Source: Desmodesmus armatus
Lineage: Eukaryota > Chlorophyta > Chlorophyceae > Sphaeropleales > Scenedesmaceae
DNA length: 64,000 nt
Reading direction: 5' to 3'
NCBI GenBank assembly: GCA_007449985.2
Contig: VIIQ02000049.1
Coordinates: forward strand, 186,001-250,000
In this document: one piece after another, positions 1 to 11,298 of the stretch
Layout: each line of letters starts with the position of its first letter
Position numbering within the stretch: position 1 is the first letter of the stretch
Notes under the pieces: generated by a model
The model's input: the letters and a program-made list of their open reading frames with translations, nothing else
Databases searched by the model: none
Told to the model about the DNA's origin: nothing
Program-made: the position numbers and the translations under genes

Positions 1-426
1 CTTGCAGCAGGTGGGTGGGTGGAGCACAAGACGATTGCATCCTAGTAGTAACAGCGTAGTGCCCCAGAGAGGGGGGGTGTGCGCATGGCATATGCGCAGC
101 AGTGTGCAGCACAGCTTGCGGCTCAGGGCCGTCCTAGCTGTGCCCTCAGCAGTACGTCAACACCAGCTTGGTCTCTACCGCATGTGCTTCATCAAGCGCA
201 CAGGCAGTCTGTCGCGCAGTCTCTGCTGCGCAGCTGTTGTTGCGCAGCCCGTCGAGTAGTGCAGTTGGGCGGTCACCTGCAGCCAGCTAGTGCTCACCTG
301 AGGTGCTGTTGAGCACACTGACCTGCACGGCGTACTGCCACTACCTCCCCAACCCTTTCATCCATTATGTCCAGGCCCTCCACACTCATTTATCTTTCTG
401 CCCTGCTGTCCCGTGCTGCACTGCAG

Positions 427-822
427 GCTGGCAGCAGCAGCTTGCTCCCAGCACACTCGTCGGGCCCAGCAGGCCTGCTTGTCCTGCACGAGGAGAGCAC
501 GAATGAGCTCCTGGAGTACTTGCGCACGCTGGATGCAGCCAGCTTAGCCGACCTCACCAGCTGCGCAGACTCTGAGGTGGCGCAAGCAATGGAGTCGTTT
601 GTCGGGTGCCTCATGGGCACCACTGACAGGGATAGCTTGAGCCGCGCGGGCAGCGACTGCACAGCCCAGGAGCTCGCGAAAGTCATGCTTTGGCTGATGA
701 TTGTGGGGTACACGTTGCGGGGCCTGGAGGTGCGCTGGGACATGCAGAAGGCGGTGCTGGTGGACCGCAGCAAAGGGGCTGAGGCTCGGCTGAGCTGCGA
801 CAACAGTGCTGACTGCTGGTGA
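427..822 (+). CDS. DUF760-family protein, 3' (C-terminal) exon, copy 1
   Basis: This open segment follows a CTGCAG acceptor and ends at TGA. It encodes about 131 residues that contain ELLEYLRTLDAASLADL, a run of polar residues, then AKVMLWLMIVGYTLRGLEVRW. That order matches the DUF760 family of plant and algal, often plastid-targeted, proteins of unknown function: an LLxYLxxL..xVxxL helix, then a helix with GYxLRxxExR. Upstream exons are not resolved. The first 426 bases contain ORFs without recognisable sequence and probably include introns. A second copy lies near 12.7 kb and is internally deleted, so this copy is the more complete one. Identification rests on remembered family pattern only; the reading frame itself is clear. 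Confidence 0.6.
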   Translation, partial: AGSSSLLPAHSSGPAGLLVLHEESTNELLEYLRTLDAASLADLTSCADSEVAQAMESFVGCLMGTTDRDSLSRAGSDCTAQELAKVMLWLMIVGYTLRGLEVRWDMQKAVLVDRSKGAEARLSCDNSADCW

Positions 823-2341
823 TGGATGTGGATGTTGGTCCTGTGACATGGGAACCACAGGCACTTGTACAGGGCTTTTGTGTGCTGTGGTTTGTACTAT
901 ACTCTGTGTATGAGAGAAGGCGGAAGTTTAAGTGTGGTGTTAGTGCAAGTGCCTCTGTTAGGAGCTTACGTAAGGTTGCTGAGATCTTGCAGATGCTTCA
1001 GCGATCATGCTTGGTTGTGTGTGCTTTATTTGTGCATGCCGGCAAGTCACGGCTGATGTTTATTTACAAAGCGCGGGGGGGGGGGGGGACGCTTCTCCTC
1101 ATGTGCATGCATGTTGTAGCCTTGTAGGTTGAGCAGCCACTGTGCTGCTCATTCTTGTGGTGCACAGTAACCAAAAGGCCAGCTGTTTGGCCACTTGTAA
1201 CATCAGCATCCTAGACAGAAGACATAAGACCAGCTGTTGCTGCTTGGTGCCCTTGGTTAATGCGCGGCTGCACTGTTGAGCTACTGGCTGAGTGCTGGTG
1301 TGTGGGGGCTGTTGAATTTGTGCAAGCTCAAACAGCATGTCATTTACGCCAAGCAGTGCAAGTAGCATGTGCTGTTCTAGAACATGCACAGATCTGTGCA
1401 TCCCACCGCTCAGTCAGCTTGGCCTTGTCACCCGCAGGTAGTATGGTTGTCCAGTCAGTGACTTCCTTGTAAAATTACTGACTCGCGTCTGCGCATGGCA
1501 GTGCAAAAAGTTGCGCTGTTGCCAGCCTTTGAATACAGCCTGTCGTCACTACACGACACAGCTGCAGGGATGCATTGCAGCTGCAGGGTAGCGTTTTTTA
1601 GGGGGGGTGGGCAAGGAGCAGAATCAGTCTGGAGGCAGCTGAAGGGGGGGGGGTAGCAACTGAGATCTGCCCTGCCCAATTTGCAGGCAAAACGTGCTGA
1701 AGGGGGGGGGGGGGAGCAAGGAGCACTTGCCGTGAAAACCAGGGCCCCCCGGGGGGGAGCAACTCCACCCGTGACACAAGTTAACAGGGTGTACCGGTTT
1801 CAAAAAAAACGCTACCCCAACTGGGTTGTTGTTCTTTGCTCTCTGTCGGCCTTGGCCATACCACAACATTCCAATGCCGGGCTCCGGTAAAGCAAAAGGG
1901 CAAGATAGAAGGCTCCTGGCCAAAAGTCACCCCAAGTCACCGACGCCAACTTTATGCCAGTCAACAAAGCCACCATTATGCCCGGTTGCTGGAATGCTAC
2001 AGTCGTTGCTCTTTGCCTCCCGTAATGCTTCAACATTGTTTTATGTCCTGTCAGCGAAGGGAAGACAACCGGAAAGCGTCCAGTAGGCGTCAGCCAGTCC
2101 TGCCGACCAATCGCTTCCAGCCAAGCGAGGCTACTGCCAGCTTTGTGCAGTAACCTCAAAGCAAGCAGGTGTCAAGTGCTCCAATCCGACGCAGGTGCCT
2201 GAGCCACCCCTATCCTTCCAGCAATTGGCCGTGACAGATGTTTGACTGGACGGTTGAACTTGTGCGCCAACAAAACTGCGTACAGTTCACCGTCTTCAGC
2301 CCTGTGAGTCCCGACAATATCTAAGAGCCATTCTTCTAAAG
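823..2341. other. Intergenic stretch upstream of secreted-protein gene copy 1
   Basis: No coding sequence is supported here. The stretch holds long poly-G runs (near 1075-1088 and 1702-1713), and a poly-G motif with its flank is repeated around 1640-1660 and 1695-1715. Diverged similarity to 12.95-14.2 kb shows that it belongs to the duplicated block. The position equivalent to the TATA box of copy 2 (about 2266-2280) reads GCCAACAAAAC, so no TATA box is visible before the ATG at 2342. Confidence 0.5.
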
Positions 2342-4718
2342 ATGGCTCGCGTCGCCTTCGCCTCATGCTTGTTGGCAGCGCTCTGTTGCGCAGCTGTCGC
2401 AGCAGCTGCTGACCCCAAGCTCATGGTTCCAGACATTCTGGTAGCCTCAAAAGCCACCAAGGCCAGAACAGCATCCAGCTACTACGACAACACTGAGCTG
2501 GCCTGCATGAACCAGTTGAACTTCAAGAACTGCAGATACACGGGCTGCCCAGGTTTGTGACTGATCTGTGGCGCTTTGTAATTTGCGTGTTGTTTCTCTG
2601 CACATCGCACTGCTCCGCTAGCGACAGATTCCAACCACCACTGCCAGTTGAACGACTTGTGCCTGAACACAGAGTTCCCTGGTCTGCAAGACGCATTGGT
2701 TGTCTATATGCCTGAACGTAAGCCTTCACATCCACCTGACGTCACGCTTCAACCCATGTTTCGCATTGCCTGCAGTCGACAGAGCGTTCCAGGAGTGCCC
2801 AGCGATTGACGACTCTGTGGCAACTGAAAATGATCAGGCCGATTGCCGTCAGTGCGCTCCTGACTCTATCTACTTCCAGTAAGTGCGCAGTACCGTCAGC
2901 CTGACATTCACCCTGTTGGTTTGAGCAGTGAAGCAGCTGTACCACCGGGCAGCCATTGCTGAGTGAAGAGACCATGCAACAGTTGGGTTGCTTGCATATT
3001 TTGTGAGAACAGTTGCCAAGCGTTGATAACCATGTGAGTGCTTGTCTAAATTTTGGACAACCTCTAAAGCTTTCTTGCACCTGTTGTTTCCTCTTTGCAG
3101 GACTGACCTCACCTGCTGCAAGAAGGAGCACTCCTACTACTACGGTGACAACGACCACCATGACATCGGCCTGGCCTTCAACGACAAAGTCGGCACATGC
3201 GATTGTGAGTGCAGCAGGCCAACTGATCAAGCACCAACACTGTGGGACACTCCTGGCTTAATCATGCCATGGCTTGACGCAAGCGCGCATGTGCATGCAT
3301 GTACAGCATGAGGCAAGGACCAGGCACCATAGGGTTGGTGTTACCTCCACCAAATCCTGTCTCGGCATGAGCCTGCATTGCGCTTTTAAAAGAACGCAAA
3401 TAGTGGCAGTGCCAGTGCATTGCATGCCCAGTGAAAGCAAACTGCCGACTAGATGACTGACGTTGTGTCAAACAGCAACATGTGTGTGTGGGTGTGGGTG
3501 TGGGTAAACATATGGAATACATGCATGTGTGCGTGCGTGCGTGCGTGCTGCGCACCTCCAATATTTTTGGAGCTCACCTGTTGCTGTTGTGACCTTGTAG
3601 GGGAGATCTCCATGTACCGTGTGGCAGCAATGCTTGGCAACAGTGCGCAGATTACTCCTGAGGTTGAACCCAATATTGAACCAGGGCCAGAGGTGGATCC
3701 CTGGCACCCTCACGCCACTGACGACGGTGAGCATCGATCCTGACCAATACAAGGCATCAACATGTTTGGGAGGCTGCTCTTGAATGGCAGAGTAGTACAT
3801 GTACCAGTTGGCCAGCGTTCTCCTCACTAAACAGCTACGAGGCAGCCACATCCAGGCATACTGTCCCCGTGTGACTGCATGTGCTGTGTGTGATTGCTGG
3901 CTGTGCTTCCTTCAGGAACTGCTGTCAAGTGGGGCACAGCCTGGGGCACCTGCTACCTCAACGCTGAGGCCGAGCACTGTGGTTCACCCCTGTGTGAGCG
4001 CATGGCCATCAGCATCCAGGGAGGCCTGTACGCCACATGCGCCTACTCTACCGACAACTCAACTTCACCCGCCCAGTTCCGGGACAACTGTGGGCACCAC
4101 CCGCTGATGATTTTACTCCCGACCCTCCGCTTGACGAGGCCGGGTTCGACTTCAACGAGTTTGGCCTCGCCGAGGTGTTGCAGATCCTGCATACGAAGTC
4201 TGCAGCATTGCTTGCCGACGTTTGCTTCGGTCCCGGACCGGGAGCAAGGCGTCTTCAATCCACCAAAGCCACCACCGCCAAGACAGACGACTACTACTCA
4301 AAGCCCCACACCTACTACCCTGGAATTGCCCTGGTCCTCAGTGGGCCCATGTATGTGAGTAGTCCCTTGTTACCGCTGGCTTGTGTTCCTGCAACTCAGC
4401 CATGTTTGCAGTTGGTAACCTGCAACTGAGGCTTGTTGTATGATCGTTCAGCTGTCCTGCCCTAACTTACGCTTGCACATCAGCATTCATGTTACATTGA
4501 CTTGAGGACTGTGTCTACTGCTGCTTCAGGTCACCGCCAAGAAAGACAAGAAGCTTGAGGACACCGGCATGCTTGAGCAGGTGATTTCCTTCAAGCAACC
4601 GTTTTCAATTCCTGCAATCACTGAAGTCGTCCAGCACTGGCCCATTGTGTCCCCAAGGTCCACCAAGGTCCGCTTCACCCGCGACCAGGAGGAGTACTAC
4701 CAGGGTGCCAGCAAGTAA
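2342..4718 (+). CDS. Cysteine-rich secreted protein, paralogue 1 (frameshifted, possible pseudogene)
   Basis: Seven exons fit by splice phase: 2342-2552, 2628-2717, 2776-2878, 3101-3204, 3601-3726, 3916-4354 and 4530-4718 (TAA). The N-terminus is a good signal peptide (Leu/Ala/Cys-rich, about residues 3-22, then ADPK). The mature part has many Cys in short groups (CRQC, TCCKK, TCDxE), a Tyr-rich stretch, an acidic linker, and a conserved WGTxWGTCYLN...CGSPLCERM segment in exon 6. I do not recognise the family; an extracellular or cell-wall role is inferred only from the signal peptide and Cys content. Exon 6 is one base short: the G run at 4092-4094 has three G where paralogue 2 has four, and the conserved FDFNEFGL region continues in the next frame. 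The total of 1262 nt is not a multiple of three. The TATA box present in paralogue 2 is missing. Decay or a homopolymer sequencing error are both possible. Confidence 0.7.
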
Positions 4719-4935
4719 ACTGTTGACAGTGATTGTTGCCATGTTGATGCCTGGGCTACAGCCATCAGAGTCTGCCAGAGTCCTGTGTTGATCTGGTGTT
4801 GAGTGCAAGGGGGACCCTTTGTACCTCTCAGTGTCATAATGTCTGGCCTGTGAGCCGCACCTTTGAAGTTGTGCTGAAAGTGCACAGTGAGTATAAGAGA
4901 TGACTTATGTGGCACGCCTTTGCGGTCCCTGTCGG

Positions 4936-5285
4936 TCCATGGTGTCTGGCTTGGAAAAGTCTGGTTGGGCTGGGAAGTGTCAGCCTATGGTGTCTGCCTT
5001 GGATAAAGTCTGGTTGGGTTGGGAAGTGTCAGCCTATGGTGTCTGGCTTGGAAAAAGGTTGGTTGGGCTTGGAATATATCAGTCCATGGTGTCTGGCTTG
5101 GAATATATCAGTCCATGGTGTCTGGCTTGGAAAAAGGTTTGTTGGGCTGGAAAATATCAGTACATGGTGTCTGGCTTGGATAAAGTCTGGTTGGGCTGGG
5201 AGATTGTCAGTCCATGGTGTCTGGCTTGGATAAAGTCTGGTTGGGCTGGGAAAGGTCTGGTTGGGCAGAAAAAGTCTGGTTGGGC
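4936..5285. repeat. Minisatellite, about 50-bp unit, roughly seven imperfect copies
   Basis: Units contain CCATGGTGTCTGGCTTGGA followed by TAAAGTCTGGTTGGGCTGGGA or close variants, then a short linker such as AATATCAGT. The array is absent from the paralogous position in copy 2 (near 17.0 kb), where only a single CCATGGTG-containing segment remains. It therefore expanded after the segmental duplication, or contracted in copy 2. It is open in more than one frame but shows no sign of coding. Confidence 0.75.
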
Positions 5286-5430
5286 TAATATTTGTGGTTT
5301 AGGACATGTGGCTCGAGTGGCACTAGACCCCCATGCATGCATGTGATGAGCCGTCCTCACAGGACGCGAGGCCAACAGGTTAACTACATCAAGGGGGTGT
5401 GTAGGTAGATTTGCTTTATTTTATGTGGCG

Positions 5431-5540
5431 TCGTTGACCAATGTAGCGCATCGGCAACCTTTGTGCTCTTGGTGTGTTGTCTAGTTCGTTGACCAATGTA
5501 GCGCATTGGCAATCTTTGTGCTCTTGGTGTGTTGTCTAGT
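5431..5540. repeat. 55-bp direct tandem duplication
   Basis: Two adjacent units begin TCGTTGACCAATGTAGCGCA (5431 and 5486) and end with GGTGTGTTGTCTAG. They differ at only a few positions. Copy 2 of the large duplication (near 17.1 kb) has one related unit, so this is a local event. Confidence 0.8.
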
Positions 5541-6484
5541 CAGTCGTAGAATCAGTGTTGTAACAGGTGTACTTGAGTGCTGACAAGAAGCTGTGCACAC
5601 GTGTTTTGTATCAGCAAGGTCTGCCTGCCATGCAATGTTCAAATTTGCAACACAGTTGACACCAGCTGTTGTTGGTGTACGATCAGTTGGTCTTGACTTG
5701 TGTCAGTTCAGCCTGCCACATGCACACCACATACCAATCACAATACTACCTTCCCTCAATGTGACGACAGGGTGGCAACAGCTAATGCAGCTCAGACTTG
5801 TGGTATGCACACACAGCTGTCACAGCCCACCCAAATCTTACAAAGACAGTCGGCAACAAAGTTGTTCCCACAGTCTGAGCTCTGTTGAGCAACAACAGCA
5901 GCAGCAGCAGCACTGCTATCAGCAGTCACACAAACATGTCGGTATCAAAAGACAGGCAGAAGATTGTAGGCGTCACAGAAGATGGGGTAGCCTACCCCGG
6001 GTAGACTGAGTCTCCTGGTGGCATCCACATCGCACATGCAAGCCAAGCATGTGTCTTGTCTATGCATCCATGCCACACAGCAGGGTGCAGGCACTTCGAC
6101 TATCAGAAGCCAGGTGACGTGTGCACAACAAAAACATGCTGCAGCCTGAGTTTGAGTCCGCCAATTGCACTGATATGTGTTGAGCTCTTGGCCACAGCTA
6201 CACAAATAAACAAGAAAATTTCTCTCAGCAATGAATTGACACTGGAACAGTGGACAGTGCCTACACACACATGCACCCTCAGCTCCACCCTTGCACTGCT
6301 GGCAGCCATATCACACCTGTACAACAACGAGGCCAGACCAAGTTGCACGCAGCATCTGCTGGGTGGAAACACGACATGGGTGCTACTAGCTACTAGCAGT
6401 GTGTGGTTGAACCCCTGGCAGAGATCTCATGACGGTAGATTCTTGTTGGCAACTTGACGACACTGTCAAAGACTTCTGTTTCCA

Positions 6485-6900
6485 GGTGGGTGACATCGTG
6501 TACACTGCAGAGTTGGCTGTCAGCAATACGCTGCAGCCTCGAGCAAAGCCTCACATCTACAGGGTGGTTGACGTCAGGGAATCAGGGCGCCTTCAAGGAT
6601 ATGTTATCCTGCAGAGCAGGGGTGAATGCACGGTCTCACACCATATGCACGATTGTGCCCCATGTCACTTGCCAGGATAGCCACCACTTTGCACCCCGAA
6701 CTGCTGCTGCCCACGCTGGAAGCAGTCTGCGGCAAGTGTGGCTCGAAGGTAGCGATGCGTGCAAATGAGATGCTACTTTGTGACTTCTGTGATGGAGGCT
6801 GGCACTTGCACTGCCTACAGCCTCAACTGATGGCCTTACCTGACGGTGGTTGGCTGTCCCAGGTGCGAGCAGGCTGGCGTTGCAGAGTAGCAGTTGCAGC
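6485..6900 (+). pseudogene. PHD-type zinc finger fragment, frameshifted
   Basis: Two open stretches in different frames together resemble a chromatin-reader module. The first (about 6484-6620) reads FQVGDIVYTAEL and HIYRVVDVRESG, like a small beta-rich domain. The second (about 6700-6870) reads CGKCGSK...LLCDFCDGGWHLHC, the first six ligands of a Cys4-His-Cys3 PHD finger. The last pair (C-P-R-C) is present only in the next frame near 6857-6872, so the finger is broken by a one-base shift. PHD fingers of this kind occur in chromatin proteins and in some algal retrotransposon polyproteins. It lies in the spacer between the two duplicated blocks, next to other broken coding sequence. Confidence 0.5.
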
Positions 6901-7174
6901 ACGAGTCACCTGTGCGGCAGCAGTGGCAACTTTTTTCATTAGGTACAGGGGGGCGGACCCCCACCGGCTGGTCACACACGCAACAGCCTAGTAAACCCGA
7001 CTGCCGGGAGCCCGAGGCAAAGCCTCACACCGATGGGAGACGCCCAACACCCCTAGTCAATAGTAGTCCAGGAGGTACCCAGCGCCCGGACCCATGGGAG
7101 TAGAACCCATACACCTCCTTGGTGTACTACAGCACACAGCCGCGCACACCAACCAGCAAAAGCCAGCCGCCTCG

Positions 7175-7814
7175 TCAAAGGGGTATGAAAGAAAACATGC
7201 ACAGAGAGCAAACACACAACAGAACCCCACCCACCCCGGCAGCTATGCCAATCCACAGTAACAGCGGCACAAGCCTACATCCACTCCCCAGCCAGGAGGT
7301 CATCGAGATCCTCAAAGCTGTCCAGCACCCCACCCTCCCCAGACTTTTCCGCCCACTGAAGGTCCTGTTGGCGCTGAGCAGCTGCGCTGAGTCGTTCAAA
7401 GCCGACTGTGTGGCTGTGTCATTTGAGGACAGCTCCGCACCCAACTCCGCAATATGCTGCGCCTGCGCTGCTGCCTGCTGCCGCTGGCGGGCCACCTTCT
7501 CGCATTCAAACCGGACAGGGAATGGTGTGTCATCTGCCGGCAGCTGCAGCATATGCTGGATGCATCTGCCCAAGGCCCCCACACGACCGCTGCTCTGCCA
7601 GATCACCCTGTGCAACCAGCACCCGAGGGGGCTGCACCTGCTGCAGCCTGCACTGAGTTGCTGCTGCTGCTGCCGCGGTTGCTGCTGTTGTTGCTGCTGA
7701 GCGCCCCCGGCAGCTAGTGCCCACAGGGGCTGCAACTGCTGTGATTGCAGCTGCAGCTGCAGCTGCGGCTGCGGCTGCTGCCGGCCCTGCTGCGCTGTCC
7801 ACCCTGCCGGTGCC

Positions 7815-7856
<42 letters not shown>

Positions 7857-8168
7857 CACCCTGCCGTTGCCCCAGCTGCTGTTGCTGCTGGCAACCCTGC
7901 CGTTGCCTTTGCCCCTGCTGCTGCTGTTCACCCTGCCGTTGCCCCTGCTGCTGTTGCTGTTGCTGGCCCTGCTGCTGCTGGCCCTCCTCCTCCCTCTCTT
8001 CTGCTGCTGCCGCGGCCCACACGGTGGTACGGCGGCCTGGAGCAACGATTGGCTGATGCTGCGCATAACGTGTATCATGGCAAGCAGATGCCTGCACAAG
8101 ATGCAGCAGCTCTCAAGCTGCATGGTAGGCTGGTGAAGCAGGAGTTCGTTGACCCAGCGAATGCGCAC
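7175..8168 (-). pseudogene. Q-rich / coiled-coil coding remnant on the minus strand
   Basis: On the minus strand about 7300-7560 reads as a plausible amphipathic segment (FECEKVARQRQQAAAQAQ, then IAELGAEL). It is preceded by glutamine-rich stretches in a different frame (about 7720-8000). No complete gene model with splice sites joins them, and every frame of the CAG/CTG-rich part is open because the repeat lacks stops. I regard it as a remnant or low-complexity sequence without assigned function. It sits beside a similar Q-rich remnant on the plus strand (8.6-11.3 kb). Confidence 0.3.
7813..7856. repeat. CTG/CAG trinucleotide repeat
   Basis: An essentially pure run of about 14 GCT/CTG units sits inside a larger interrupted CTG/CCG-rich tract spanning about 7660-8010. 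It reads as poly-Leu or poly-Cys on the plus strand and as poly-Gln or poly-Ser on the minus strand. Frames with long ORFs here are therefore uninformative. Confidence 0.85.
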
Positions 8169-8175
8169 TTACTGG

Positions 8176-8211
8176 GGCAGGGTGCACCACAAGCTTGTGG
8201 TGCACCCTGCC
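8176..8211. repeat. Perfect 36-bp palindrome
   Basis: The segment equals its own reverse complement over 36 bp, centred on AAGCTT and starting GGCAGGGTGCACCAC. A second inverted repeat follows 12 bp later. There is no spacer, so as DNA it could extrude a cruciform. It could be a relic of two inverted element ends or part of a repeat family; nothing else in the window matches it. Confidence 0.9.
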
Positions 8212-8223
8212 TTGGTGGTGCAC

Positions 8224-8253
8224 CCTGGCCTTGCCCTTGAGGGCAAGGCCAGG
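8224..8253. repeat. Inverted repeat, 14-bp arms, 2-nt centre
   Basis: The arms CCTGGCCTTGCCCT and AGGGCAAGGCCAGG are exact reverse complements around TG. It lies directly downstream of the 36-bp palindrome and shares the CACCCTG flank with it. Confidence 0.9.
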
Positions 8254-8614
8254 CGACCTGGCCAGGGTATTTTGACGTGCACTGGGATGATGATGATTGT
8301 GATCACAGACTACTGCGACTTCTCGGTGCAGCAGCTGAAACCCATCCTGCTGCCGGCTGACACTGTGCTTCCTGCAGACATGGTTATTCCAGGGGACAGT
8401 CACCTGCCTGGGGCGCCCCAGTCAGGCTGGCCGGCCAGCCAGTAGGCAGGCCAGAGGCCTGTGGGCCAGGACCCTCATGCTGCTCTTCCTTAGGACCAGC
8501 AGGCAGCAGCACAGCACCAAGACAAACCCGGAGCAGCAGCGCCAGCAGGCTAGCGTGTAGGTACATTGGTGCATTATATCAGCAGGGGGAGGGCGAGCTA
8601 ACTTAGCCAAAGGC

Positions 8615-11298
8615 TTGAACCCTTTGTACTTGTGCGCACGGTCATGTCTGACGAAGCCCCCCAGGCTGGACTATGATGACACATATCAGGAAGCTGTACC
8701 AGAACAGGCAGCAGAATCGCAGGCCCCCATCAACCCTGACGGCAGGCAATGCAGCAGGAGCCCCAGCGGCTCCCACGGCAGGCACCACAGCAGGAGCCAA
8801 AGCCGGCCCCGCAGCATTAACAGCAGCGACGGCCGGAGCTGTGCAGGGCTCAGTGCCGTGGGTAGGCGTGGCAGCTACAGCAGTGGGCATGCATTGGGCG
8901 CGGCCCACAGCCCTGGCGGGCAGGAGGGACGCGCGCCTATAGCTTTCAGGCAGAGGCAGCCACGTTCCTGCTCCAGGGCAGATGCCGCACTCGGCGGCAC
9001 CCGGTAGGGGGGCAGGCAGGTGAGGGTGTGCTGCCAGCGCCGGGTAGCTGCAGCAAGGGCAGCATGCCGCCGTTGTTGCCCAAAGCCGTGCAGGCTTACT
9101 TGGCAGATCTGTGGCCTGGCCTGGGCTGGGTAATGGCCTGCAGCCGGGAATACACCTGGACTTGGAGGGTGCAGCATCACGACTGGTGGCTTCGGTGCTG
9201 CCGGCAGGCACTGATCAGCAGGAGGAGCACCAGCGCAGCATCGTCAAGCTGCGGGTACTGCTCGAGGGTCAGGTTGCAGCGGGCGGGGAGAGCTATTGGG
9301 CCTTCTGTGCTGCGTGTGCTGCGTGTGCAGTGAGCCTGATGACGCCTCAGCGGCAGGCAGCATGGCGGCCAGGTAAATTGAGCAGAGTGCTGCCAGCCAG
9401 TGGCAGCCGCATTCCGGCTGCCGGCCCTGCGAGCAGTTTTGCTGCTACCATGGGCCGGAGCATGACTAAACAGCATGTAAGTACCCGCGAGGATACAGGG
9501 CTTGCATTGGTTTGGCGAGCCAGGGAGGGCTCGTCTCCAAATGGTGGGGGACCTGTCCCCCGGTGGCAAGGTCATCTTAGACACTGGCCGGTCTTGAACA
9601 CCGCTCGCCACCGCACTTCAACACCGCGGTGGGAAGGTCCAGTTCGCAACCGGCGCTGAACACCGCGGAGTTCAAGATCGGATTTGGAAAAAGCGGAGTT
9701 TTGCACCGGCTCGGTGACGCTCACCCACTTCGCCGCTGGCGTGCAGCGGCGGGCAGCTCGAGAAGGGGGAGTTGCTGTCAGTGCACCAGCTCCCTTTGAA
9801 TCCTCGCCACCCATTGATAGCTTGCGCGCAGCTGGCGGAGCACACGGAGCCTCCTGCGGCAGGTGGTGAAGCAGCAGCCGAGGCAGCCGCAAGCAGGCGG
9901 AGTCACTCATGGGGCCTCGCCACCTCCTCAGCGGGGCAGCATGCAGGCCTGGCAGGCCCAAGCCGGGCGACCTTTGGGTTGCTGAGGCCGCCATGGGAGC
10001 CACACCCCCTCCAGCAGCAGCAGGCAGGCAGCAGCCTGGTCGCACTGCCATTCCCCAATCTGTTGCTGGCAGATGCATAGCTCAGGGGCACTGCAGCTCA
10101 GCTGCCGTTTGACAGGATGCTCCCGGGGTAAGTGGCAGGTTACCAGCTGCAGGCCAGGCAGCACCAGGCTGCACAGCCGATGAATGATGGAGTCTGTCGG
10201 GCCATTGTCAGCATGCCCAGCAGCAGCAAGATGCCGCTCAGCCCAGGTGTAGTGCAGCGCGTGCTGCGCATAGGCGAGGCCTTATGCAAATCAGTATGCA
10301 AGCAAACCTGCAGTCGACTGACGTCAGCGCAGGCGGCTGCGGACAGGGCAGCAGCAGCAAGCAAGGCAGCGAATGACAGGGCTGCCAACTGGCGCGCGGA
10401 GCAGTACATCGCGCACCTGAAGCAAGAAGAGACTGTTCGGTAGCAGCAGCGGCAGCTGAACATGCGGGAGGCCACCCAACAGTTGCAGCAGCAGCAACTG
10501 GAGTGTCAGACGCAGCTCATCGCGGCAGCTGATGCTGCCCATGTGGCGAAGGTGGCGCAGCTTGCTCAACAGCAGAAGGTGTTGCCCAGGCAGCAGCAAG
10601 AGCAACAGCAGCACCACGGCTCCAGACAGAATAGCAGCAGCAGCTACAGCAGCAGCAACAGCAGCGTGCTGACAGGCACGCCTCGACTCAGCAGCAGCAG
10701 CAGCATGGCAGTACCCAAAGGGACCAGGAGGGAAGCGAGGCGGTGTGCTGCATTCAATGCAAGTTGCAGCAGCAGCTGGAGAAGGCCAAGCAGCAGACTG
10801 CGGCAGCACAGCAGCTGGCACAGCAGCGACAGGCTCAGTCAGATACAGGTGCTGTCGGCAGCGGCAGCAGCAGCAGCAGCAGCGGCCGCCGCAGCAAGTG
10901 ATGCGGAGTATGACCCAGAATCACCTGCATATGATGTATGGCGACGTCCTGCGTATGGGCGAGGAGCGCTATCCTCGGCAGGCCCTCGTATCTCTGATGC
11001 ATGGCGCCGGTGCAGCACCGCGGGGGGGGCACCGCCTATGAGCTTGGAAAAATGTGTCACGAGGGACCTGCAGGCCCTGGGGCAGCCGACGAACATGCAC
11101 GACCTAACGGGTGCATGTGCGTTGCGCGCTTCCTGGCGGAGTATGCTCTACAGACTGACACACCCACGCGCTACTGGGGTGCCCTTCCGGCGACCACTCA
11201 ATGCCACAACCCACAGCAGCAGGATGCGGCAGCGCGCTGAGACCCTGCCGTTCCTGGCAGCATGGTCTGCAAGTGGACCAGGGGTCATGTCCAACTGA
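8615..11298 (+). pseudogene. Degenerate Q/A/S-rich coiled-coil coding region
   Basis: Several plus-strand stretches look like parts of one protein but lie in changing frames. At about 10330-10440 there is an Ala-rich helix ending YIAHLKQEETVR, interrupted by TAG at 10441. The same frame continues QQRQLNMREATQQLQQQQ (from 10444). At about 10760-10905 a second helix (KLQQQLEKAKQQTAAAQQ) lies in another frame. At about 10900-11240 possible C-terminal pieces lie in a third frame and across a G8 run near 11024. No catalytic motif or known transposase signature is visible. The mix of in-frame stop and frameshifts indicates a decayed gene, possibly of a mobile element, in the spacer between the duplicated blocks. 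This is an inference; the function is unknown. Confidence 0.35.

Larger units (their letters stand above)
4719..6428. other. Intergenic part of duplicated block 1
   Basis: No gene is supported. It contains the uninterrupted paralogous site (4908-4921) of a short insertion found in copy 2, a minisatellite (4936-5285) and a 55-bp tandem duplication (5431-5540). The last part, roughly 5600-6415, aligns by eye with 17.2-18.1 kb and ends in a closely matching stretch with TGCTGGGTGGAAACACGAC near 6356. Confidence 0.5.

Noticed and set aside
2342..4718. Assignment of the secreted proteins to the pherophorin family
   Set aside because: They lack the hydroxyproline-rich rod and the pattern of Cys spacing I associate with pherophorin domains. 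The family was left unnamed.
7020..7135. tRNA-derived SINE suggested by a T-arm-like TGGGTTCTACTCCCA on the minus strand
   Set aside because: No A box, acceptor stem or tail could be matched, and there is no second copy in the window.
7530..8168. Long poly-Gln, poly-Ser and poly-Ala ORFs in several frames as genuine proteins
   Set aside because: The CTG/CAG repeat has no stop in any frame, so open length is not evidence. No consistent splice model or conserved segment spans it.
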